Assembly (NCBI GenBank): GCA_013286465.1
Contig: JABDFR010000014.1
Coordinates: forward strand, 94 to 51,766
Reading direction: 5' to 3'
Length of the DNA: 51,673 nucleotides
Source of the DNA: Acidobacteriota bacterium
GTDB lineage: Bacteria; Acidobacteriota; Terriglobia; Acidiferrales; UBA7541
In this document: positions 34,064 through 39,777 of the stretch, piece by piece
Position numbering within the stretch: position 1 is the first letter of the stretch
Layout of the letters: each line of letters begins with the position of its first letter
Notes under the pieces: generated by a model
Seen by the model: only the letters and a program-made list of their open reading frames with translations
The model's database searches: none
Told to the model about the DNA's origin: nothing
Program-made: the position numbers and the translations under genes

Positions 34064-34088
34064 GCCGGGCTCGACCTTCGAGCCCGGC
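34064..34088 (-). terminator. Perfect hairpin after the glycine-zipper gene
   Basis: An 11-base stem GCCGGGCTCGA (34064-34074) / TCGAGCCCGGC (34078-34088) with a three-base loop, about 50 bases downstream of the stop at 34139. It could end that transcript before the metallothionein gene. Confidence 0.55.
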
Positions 34089-34138
34089 TTCGTTTGGATG
34101 TACGGAATGAAATTATGAACTTTTCGCCTCGTGGAAAC

Positions 34139-34714
34139 TTAATTCGAGCCGAACTTCGCCGTGCGCGCGACATCGGCTTCCTTTACGTCGCTGGAAGCCT
34201 CGCCCGTCGAAGAAACATCTTCTCCGCCCGTGGCTTCGATGAGTTGCTTGGCGCGCTTGATCTCGTCCGAGGTGTCGCAATGGACGGAGAGAAGAATGCC
34301 GCCCTTCTTCAAGCGGCCTTCGTAGCGCTTGGCTTCGAATTCGGGGATGCCCATGCCAATCAACGCGCCTGTAAATCCGCCGACTGCTCCGCCGACACCC
34401 AATCCAGCCAGACCAGCCATGATCGGGCCCGCCGCGATGAATGGTCCAAGGCCAGGGATCGCCAGAAGACCAACGCCGGCCAAAACTCCCAGTGCTCCAC
34501 CGATAATGCCTCCAGTGGTGACGCCTGCTGCAGCGCCCTCAGGGGCCTTGGTGGCCTTTTCCGTTCCCATATCCTTGGCGCCCAGACTTTCCGGCAAGAG
34601 CACCGAAATATCCGCTACCGGGAAACCACCGCTGGCCAGCGCGCTGGCGGCATTTTCGACGCCCGTACGCGTGGAGTAAATCCCGAAGACCGCGACTTTT
34701 TTATTTTCCGACAT
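34139..34714 (-). CDS. Glycine-zipper general-stress (GSP17M-like) membrane protein
   Basis: The 191-residue protein has an N-terminal domain (VAVFGIYSTRTGVENAASAL, DISVLLPE) like YflT/general stress protein 17M domains. A hydrophobic Gly/Ala-rich double segment (about 66-125: GGIIGGALGVLAGVGLL) of glycine-zipper type follows, then a second alpha-beta domain (GGILLSVHCDTSDEIKRAKQLI). AAGGAG favours the second ATG (34714), eight bases away, over an ATG six bases earlier. Such proteins are induced by stress in other bacteria. It is probably inserted in the inner membrane, with no enzyme function visible. Confidence 0.75.
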   Translation of the reverse strand: MSENKKVAVFGIYSTRTGVENAASALASGGFPVADISVLLPESLGAKDMGTEKATKAPEGAAAGVTTGGIIGGALGVLAGVGLLAIPGLGPFIAAGPIMAGLAGLGVGGAVGGFTGALIGMGIPEFEAKRYEGRLKKGGILLSVHCDTSDEIKRAKQLIEATGGEDVSSTGEASSDVKEADVARTAKFGSN

Positions 34715-34768
34715 TGGCATTTCTCCTTTTCGATTGGGTGCGATTTGAGAATTTGAATTTGATCGGCA

Positions 34769-35167
34769 CTACTTCGACGGCGCGATGGTGAGCTTGTTGG
34801 TTACGTTTTCTGCCCCGGCAACGGCTTCCGCCTTGGCCTGCAACGCGGCCTTCTCGTCTTCCGAGCGGACCGGCCCGCGCAGAATGACTTTGCCGTCTTG
34901 AGTGATTACCTTGATGTTGTGCGCGTAGGTGGAAAGCGTTGTGTCGTCGTGAATGGATTTGCGGATTTTTTGGGTGATCGCGCGGTCCGCAGGATTCATT
35001 TTTTGTTGATCCGCGGTTGGCGGATTTTGGTCTTTGTTGGACTTAGTGTTGTCGGGAGCGGGTTGCTGATCCTGGTAGCGAACGGCTGGCGCTGCCGATA
35101 GCGCCGCTCCGAGAAGCAGCGAACCTAGCGGGAGCGCCCATCGCGAAATTCGGTTGAGGCTTTTCAT
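34769..35167 (-). CDS. Exported BON-domain protein
   Basis: The 132-residue protein has a signal peptide (about 1-27, ending SAAPA), a polar Asp/Gln/Pro-rich linker and one BON domain (about 60-130: ITQKIRKSIHDDTTLSTYA, IKVITQDGKVILRGPV, ENVTNKL). It resembles OsmY-type periplasmic stress proteins. The ATG at 35165-35167 has GGAG nearby; a longer upstream frame is not coding. It is the second BON protein in the cluster. Confidence 0.82.
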   Translation of the reverse strand: MKSLNRISRWALPLGSLLLGAALSAAPAVRYQDQQPAPDNTKSNKDQNPPTADQQKMNPADRAITQKIRKSIHDDTTLSTYAHNIKVITQDGKVILRGPVRSEDEKAALQAKAEAVAGAENVTNKLTIAPSK

Positions 35168-35266
35168 GATTTCTCCTGTGTTGGTTGAGAGTTCAGGTTC
35201 TCTATGGCCTCGAACTAACTTGTGTGGCTCGATATCGGCTTCTCTACAAGACAAGGGAGCCGAAAT

Positions 35267-35290
35267 GCGGGAGGAAGAACCCTCCCCTAC
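35267..35290 (-). repeat. GTAGG-type gene-end hairpin repeat
   Basis: Minus-strand GTAGGGGAGGG, loop, CCTCCCGC. It lies about 60 bases after the stop of the Gln/Gly-rich gene, in sense orientation and beyond its terminator. Confidence 0.65.
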
Positions 35291-35303
35291 GAAGAGCCGA
35301 AGA

Positions 35304-35340
35304 AAAGCGCCGTGGCGCCTTTTGGCGCCACGGGGCTTTT
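35304..35340 (-). terminator. Strong Rho-independent terminator
   Basis: A long stem, AAAAGC-CCCGTGGCGCC type arms with one mismatch around a four-base TTTT/AAAA loop, lies eight bases after the stop at 35348. On the minus strand the stem is followed by TTTTCTT. The A- and T-rich flanks make it usable in both directions. Confidence 0.8.
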
Positions 35341-35347
35341 CGGTTGA

Positions 35348-35806
35348 CTAGTGTTTCTGCTGACCTTGCTTCACGCCGCGGTCATCGGTTTCGGTGTTGG
35401 ACTTATTTTCGCGATCGCGGTTGGTGCCTTCGTTCTGGCCTTGACGCTGGCCGCCTTGCTGTTGCTGTTGTGGGTTGCTCTTTTGGCCTTGCTGGCCGCC
35501 TTGGTTGCCGCCTTGGCTGGTTTGATTGCCCTGTTGCTGGTCGCCTTGCGGTTGATTCTGCCCGCTGTGCTGGCCAGAGCCGCTGCGCGGATCTTCGTGA
35601 CCGGTCTGCGTGCCTTGGCCGCCCTGCTTGCCGGAAGCCTGTTCGGTTGGAGGCATGCCGCCGCCCTGGTTATATTGATCGGGCTTGTTGCGCTTGTTGG
35701 GATCCTGCTTGCTGGGATCTTCCTGCTGAACTTCCGGTGCCTGACCGCGTCCCGGATTATTCGGATCGCCGTACTCGCCTTGCTTCTTGGTTGCTTCTCC
35801 AGCCAT
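35348..35806 (-). CDS. Disordered Gln/Gly-rich protein
   Basis: The 152-residue protein is low-complexity, dominated by Gln, Gly, Asn, Asp, Lys and Pro, with no hydrophobic core, signal peptide or membrane segment (for example GGNQGGQQGQKSNPQQQQQG). An AAGGAG box precedes the ATG at 35806, and a strong terminator follows the stop. Its properties resemble hydrophilin-like desiccation proteins, but that is inference. The complementary strand has a long hydrophobic open frame that is merely the antisense of these repeats. Confidence 0.7.
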   Translation of the reverse strand: MAGEATKKQGEYGDPNNPGRGQAPEVQQEDPSKQDPNKRNKPDQYNQGGGMPPTEQASGKQGGQGTQTGHEDPRSGSGQHSGQNQPQGDQQQGNQTSQGGNQGGQQGQKSNPQQQQQGGQRQGQNEGTNRDRENKSNTETDDRGVKQGQQKH

Positions 35807-35868
35807 GGTGTGTCTCCTTTTGTCTTTTAATTTGCTTCCCTTCCAAAATTTCGAACCCTGATCTTTTG

Positions 35869-36420
35869 TTAAGCGCGAGCCGCTTTGGTTTTGCCGCGCC
35901 CTGCTACTCGCGACGTTTCTTCCACTTCCTCTTCGCCGGCGGCTTCCACGTTGATCTTCTCCGCGAGCTGAGTCAGTTTCTGATCCGTCTCCTTCTCTTC
36001 CTCGAGTGTCTGGTTCAACAAATCGGCGGCCGCTTCATCACCCAACAGCACGGCGTACGTTCTCACGCAGCCGTAGCCGGCGATTTCGTAGTGCTCGACG
36101 CGTTGGGCCGCCGAAATCAGCCCGGCATCGCGCATTTCGGATTCGTCGTGCTCTTCGATCATTTCTCCGCCCTCGGTGATGAGCCCCTCCATGCCCTTGC
36201 ACTTCTTGCCTTTCGGGCTCTCACCCAAGTTGCCGAAGATTTTCTCGAGCCGGCTGACGTGCCCGCGCGTCTGCTCGAGATGCGCCTCGAAGCCTTTGCG
36301 CAGTTCGTCCGACTCGGACGCCTTGGCCATCTTCGGAATCGCCTTGAGCAACTGCGTCTCGGCGCTGTACAAGTCCTTCAACTCGTCGATATAAAGTTCC
36401 CGCAATGAATTTTCTTCCAT
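35869..36420 (-). CDS. YciF-like ferritin-fold protein (DUF892)
   Basis: The 183-residue four-helix protein is of the YciE/YciF (DUF892) family: LRELYIDELKDLYSAETQLLKAIPKMA, then EAHLEQTRGHVSRLEKIF, AAQRVEHYEIAGYGCVRTYA and TLEEEKETDQKLTQLAE. Acidic and His residues that line the di-metal site in homologues are present. The C-terminal 25 residues are Glu then Lys/Arg-rich. GGGAGG favours the second of two tandem ATGs (36420). Family members are induced by osmotic and general stress. The enzymatic role is uncertain. Confidence 0.85.
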   Translation of the reverse strand: MEENSLRELYIDELKDLYSAETQLLKAIPKMAKASESDELRKGFEAHLEQTRGHVSRLEKIFGNLGESPKGKKCKGMEGLITEGGEMIEEHDESEMRDAGLISAAQRVEHYEIAGYGCVRTYAVLLGDEAAADLLNQTLEEEKETDQKLTQLAEKINVEAAGEEEVEETSRVAGRGKTKAARA

Positions 36421-36831
36421 CATGAGCCTCCCTCAGATTTGCGGTGCGCCGACGGATGCGTTGCACCACGAAACGCAGGTTACGCGGCGCAAGCAAATGC
36501 AACCATCCCGCGAAGGCTGTAAAAGCGTGCGTAGGCATCCTTGACTTTCGGATCAGGAAATTTTTTGTAGCAGTGCGCGACGAAACGAAAAAAGAAACGA
36601 AACGTCCCTCAAACCGTAAAGGGCGCTGCTACATAGGACTACAGGCGCTCCCTTAAATGTATACAGCGAAGGCCGAATCGACGATTTGCGCCGCGCCTTC
36701 TACACTGCGCGGGTTAATTGCGGCTGTGATCGACGTCCCGTTTCGCAGCTTCGCGGAACATAAACGCACCAGCACTCGCACAGCACAGAGAAAAGGGCCA
36801 CGCAACAGGCAAATAAGGAGGACACACGATC
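36421..36831. other. Divergent intergenic region
   Basis: About 410 bases between divergent genes, expected to hold both promoters. Short open frames here are Arg/Lys-rich noise. No repeat or RNA gene was recognised. Confidence 0.5.
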
Positions 36832-37479
36832 ATGAAGAAGAAACTGGTCCCAATTATTACCGTTTCTCTCGCAGCCGCATTTGCTGCAGGTCCCTCGTTC
36901 GCGCATGCCCGGCCGGCATCGGCTGCTTTTCTGACGATTCCACAAGATCAGGAAAAACCGCCTGAGAAGCCGCCGGCCAAACCGCAAGAGCCGTCAGCGA
37001 AACCGCCAGAGAATCCGCCGGCTCATGAACCCGACGCAAAACCGCCGGCCAAGCCGGAAGAAAAACCGCGGCAGGAGGAAAATCCCCCGAATCGTCCGGC
37101 CAATAATGAGGAAAAGCCGAAGCCGGTGAAGCAGCCCAAGCAAGACAACAAGATGACCCAGAATCACAACGACCAGAATAAGAAGAGCGTTCACGCGCAA
37201 CAGAACGTTCACTATTCGTTCCGCTCGCAGGATAAAACCACGCTGAAGCAGCACTTCGACACGCAGATCCGCTCCGTCGATCGCTCGCATCGTGAGCACA
37301 TTCGCGTGGGCGCATTCATCCCGCAAGAAAGCGTGACGTTAATTCAGCCCGTTCCGGTAGAAGTAGTCGGTTTGCTGCCGCCGATTCCGGAAGGCTGCGT
37401 GGTGGGCTTCTGGGACGGCTTCATCGTCGTCTACTACCCGGATGATTTCTACGTGGTGAGCTACATCGATCTCCTCTAA
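36832..37479 (+). CDS. Secreted Pro-rich protein with small C-terminal domain
   Basis: The 215-residue protein has a signal peptide (about 1-26, ending SFAHA) and a Pro/Lys/Glu-rich repeat zone (about 40-105, with KPPAKP- and EKP-type repeats). A basic/His-Gln linker follows, then a C-terminal 50-residue domain VPVEVVGLLPPIPEG, GFWDGFIVVYYPDDFYVVSYIDLL-like, resembling the DUF1236/RcnB-type tail of small periplasmic proteins. AAGGAGG lies ahead of the ATG. It may span the envelope or bind the wall through the Pro-rich stretch. The function is unknown. Confidence 0.72.
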   Translation: MKKKLVPIITVSLAAAFAAGPSFAHARPASAAFLTIPQDQEKPPEKPPAKPQEPSAKPPENPPAHEPDAKPPAKPEEKPRQEENPPNRPANNEEKPKPVKQPKQDNKMTQNHNDQNKKSVHAQQNVHYSFRSQDKTTLKQHFDTQIRSVDRSHREHIRVGAFIPQESVTLIQPVPVEVVGLLPPIPEGCVVGFWDGFIVVYYPDDFYVVSYIDLL

Positions 37480-37538
37480 TACGGCGCATCCGGCTCGCGG
37501 GCCGGACGCATCCCGCCCAATCTCCCCTGATGCTGGCT

Positions 37539-37560
37539 CCGCCGCTCGAAAGAGCGGCGG
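37539..37560 (+). terminator. Nine-base stem with GAAA loop
   Basis: CCGCCGCTC (37539-37547), GAAA, GAGCGGCGG (37552-37560), 60 bases after the Pro-rich protein gene. The perfect stem and GNRA-type tetraloop make a stable transcript-end hairpin, without a T-tract. Confidence 0.55.
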
Positions 37561-37735
37561 GGCTAGCCCCCCTCCGAATAGTTGCGCCCGTCGCGGCAGA
37601 AATCTCGCACCTCGCCACCAAGATTTCCCGCCGTCCGCACGACCGGGTTGTGTAATTCCGCCCCTTCTAGTATTAATTATCGTGTAGGCAAGTCGTTCCC
37701 AGACGGACATTTAAACCCAGGCGGGAGCACGCGCG

Positions 37736-38062
37736 ATGAGCGATACTTCGAAAGATCCCAAGTCCCCGAAAGACGAAACGGCCAATTCCGAAAAGCCGGC
37801 GGTCACTCTTCCCGGCACCGTCGAAAAAATTATCCCTCCGCTTACCTCGAACGACCCTGAAAAAGCGCAGATCGCCGTCGAAGGAGCCGAGGATCTCTAT
37901 CGCGAAATTCGCGTGGAGAACACCTTCCAGGATGCCGCCGGCAACGACGTGCAACTAAAACTCGGCGCGCAGGTAGAAGTCACCATCGAAGCCGACAAAG
38001 CCGATACCATCCCGAAAAAGCCCGATCACAAGAAACCGAGCCAGTCCGCCGCAGGCACGTGA
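37736..38062 (+). CDS. Small hydrophilic conserved hypothetical protein
   Basis: The 108-residue acidic protein has polar tails around a central domain (about 22-90): VTLPGTVEKIIPP, EKAQIAVEGAEDLYREIRVEN and VQLKLGAQVEVTIEA. No signal peptide or membrane segment. A GGGAG box precedes the ATG. Similar short proteins with the EGAEDLYREIR motif seem typical of acidobacterial stress clusters. The fold is probably a small beta-sandwich; the function is unknown. Confidence 0.65.
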   Translation: MSDTSKDPKSPKDETANSEKPAVTLPGTVEKIIPPLTSNDPEKAQIAVEGAEDLYREIRVENTFQDAAGNDVQLKLGAQVEVTIEADKADTIPKKPDHKKPSQSAAGT

Positions 38063-38096
38063 TCAGTATGGCCCGCGCCGCGGGCAGGAGCCGTTC

Positions 38097-38124
38097 GTAG
38101 GGCCCGCGCTTTATGGCGGGCCTC
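38097..38124 (+). repeat. GTAGG-type gene-end hairpin repeat
   Basis: GTAGGGCCCGC, loop TTTAT, GGCGGGCCTC. It lies 34 bases after the stop at 38062, in the sense orientation. Confidence 0.65.
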
Positions 38125-38285
38125 TTCAGGCAATCCGTAGCCAAAGCCGCCGCTCAAGTCCAAACGAAATCGACCGTCCTGGGGTAACTCCGCCAGCCTC
38201 GTACAGGCTTCTCTCGATATCAACCCACGAGCGCAAACCGCTAAACTCGCGGCGGCATCGATACTTCCTATTCGAGGAGCCCCAC

Positions 38286-38567
38286 ATGAGCGGATCCAAC
38301 AGTTCCAGCACGATCCTGACTTTTATCGTCGGCCTGGGAGTGGGCGCGGCCGCGGCGCTGCTGCTGGCCCCGAAATCCGGCGACGAACTGCGCTCTGATA
38401 TCGCCGACCGTATTAACGATGGAGTTGAGAACGCTCGCGGCTCCGTCCGCCGCGCCACCATGCACGCGAAGCGCCGCGCCGACAAGCTCGTCAGCATGGC
38501 CAAAGACGAAATCCAGGATGTGATCGACGCCGGCGACGAAGCCTACACCGAAGCAAAAAACGCGTAG
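38286..38567 (+). CDS. YtxH-domain protein
   Basis: The 93-residue protein has one N-terminal membrane helix (TFIVGLGVGAAAALLLAPKSG, about 11-31) with the LLLAPKSGDELR motif of YtxH proteins. An amphipathic, charged helical tail (about 32-93) follows. GAGGAG is nine bases upstream of the ATG. YtxH proteins are general-stress proteins in Firmicutes. The protein is probably an inner-membrane anchor with a cytoplasmic coiled tail. It ends the stress cluster. Confidence 0.82.
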   Translation: MSGSNSSSTILTFIVGLGVGAAAALLLAPKSGDELRSDIADRINDGVENARGSVRRATMHAKRRADKLVSMAKDEIQDVIDAGDEAYTEAKNA

Positions 38568-38618
38568 CCTCCAGCTAAAGATAAGTGGCCGCCAGCCACG
38601 TATCTTCAGGATGCCTTC

Positions 38619-38650
38619 GTAGGGGCCGGGGTTCACTACCGCGGCCCGCA
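38619..38650 (+). repeat. GTAGG-type gene-end hairpin repeat
   Basis: GTAGGGGCCGGGGTTCACTA then CCGCGGCCCGCA, 52 bases after the YtxH gene and before the convergent carbonic anhydrase gene. Confidence 0.65.
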
Positions 38651-38723
38651 CTAGCTTTGGGTTTTTCTCGCTAGCCGAAGGGGCCTACAATTTTTCTGAA
38701 ATAATTCCTGAAATTTGTCGCAA

Positions 38724-39455
38724 TCACTCCAGCAGCGTCACATTCCCACTCGCAATGTCGTAATACGCAGCAACGACCTTCAGCTTGCCCTCTTTCAGCA
38801 ATCCGGAAATCACAGGAGAAGATTCCCGCAGCAGCGCTGCCTGTATCTTCGCGTTAGCCTTGATAACGGGCTCAAGGTCGTGTCCAGCCTGATCCACAGC
38901 CGGCTGAATATGCGGGTACAGCGAACTGATTTGCCCGGGCACCTCCTTCCCGTAAATCGTCGCCTTCACCGCTCCACAGCTCCCATGCCCCATCACCAGA
39001 ATTATTTTCGTGCCCAGGACCGCCGCTCCATACTCGATACTCCCGATAATCTCCGGCGTAAGAATGTTGCCGGCCACGCGATTAACGAATATATGCCCGA
39101 TGGTCTGATCGAAAATCAGCTCCACCGGCACACGCGAGTCCGCGCAAGAAAGCACCGAAGCAAATGGCTCCTGCTTCTCAACAGTATTCTGCTTGAGCAT
39201 CGCAAGATCCTGCTCGAAAGAAGTCATGCGCCCAGAAGAAAACCGTTTATTGCCATCCATCAGTTCTTGCAAAGCAGCATCCGGCGAAAGTTTGCTCTGC
39301 GCCAACACCGCTCGCGGCGCAGCAAGCTCCCAGCCGGCAGCGGCAACTAGTCCGGCGAGCGCCCCGCCCGAACTCATCTGCAGAAAACGTCGCCTCGACG
39401 ATTCCCTATTGTTTTCACCGAACGCGCCCTCTCGCGAATCAGAAATAAAAGTCAA
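38724..39455 (-). CDS. Tat-exported beta-class carbonic anhydrase
   Basis: The 243-residue enzyme has a twin-arginine signal (SRRRFLQ at about 20-26, hydrophobic to about 45, then VLAQ). The beta-carbonic anhydrase motifs are CADSRVP (Zn Cys and catalytic Asp-Arg pair) and MGHGSCGA (Zn His and Cys). The family interconverts CO2 and bicarbonate. A Tat signal places it in the periplasm, which implies folding with its metal before export. Translation starts at TTG 39453-39455 with GGAG about 11 bases upstream, an unusual start; no better one precedes the Tat motif. It is a single-gene unit convergent with the YtxH gene. Confidence 0.88.
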   Translation of the reverse strand: MTFISDSREGAFGENNRESSRRRFLQMSSGGALAGLVAAAGWELAAPRAVLAQSKLSPDAALQELMDGNKRFSSGRMTSFEQDLAMLKQNTVEKQEPFASVLSCADSRVPVELIFDQTIGHIFVNRVAGNILTPEIIGSIEYGAAVLGTKIILVMGHGSCGAVKATIYGKEVPGQISSLYPHIQPAVDQAGHDLEPVIKANAKIQAALLRESSPVISGLLKEGKLKVVAAYYDIASGNVTLLE

Positions 39456-39777
39456 ATGTAGAGTCTCTCCTTAAGCTCAGACCGCCCGCACGCACTCGCT
39501 CTATATGATTCCGGCGAATTATTCCCCAAAAGCCGTCCGTTCGCCACATCCAAGTAGCCCAGTAGCACAGGCACTCCTGCCTGTGTCCGTCTGAGCATTT
39601 CGCGAAGGATAGCCATGAGGACGTCTTCGGTTACAGCGTACACACGCAGGAGTGCCTGTGCTACAAGACTACGTTTTGCACGATTGAATCGTCCGAACGG
39701 TGCTCACGCAGGCGCACGTCTAGGCTCGCCGTTCCCTTTGCGCTACACTTCCGGCACTCCTATGAAGGTGATTCCGC
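39456..39777. other. Divergent intergenic region with inverted repeat pair
   Basis: About 320 bases between the divergent carbonic anhydrase and TPR-kinase genes. It contains the inverted pair at 39562-39664 (separate entry). A short open frame on the minus strand (39452-39643) is repeat-derived. An ATG at 39762 opens an 8-codon frame overlapping the kinase start. Confidence 0.55.
39562..39664. repeat. Inverted pair of CACAGGCACTCCTGC palindromes
   Basis: Arm 1 (39562-39586, GTAGCACAGGCACTCCTGCC...) and arm 2 (39642-39664, ending GTGCTAC) are inverted copies with a single mismatch over about 23 bases, 55 bases apart. Arm 1 itself is a perfect palindrome, CACAGGCA-CTCC-TGCCTGTG. The doublet resembles a REPIN. 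Confidence 0.75.

Noticed and set aside
35351-35830. Hydrophobic 159-codon plus-strand frame resembling a membrane protein
   Set aside because: It is the exact antisense of the Gln/Gly-rich repeats (Gln codons read as Leu on the other strand) and has no start signal.
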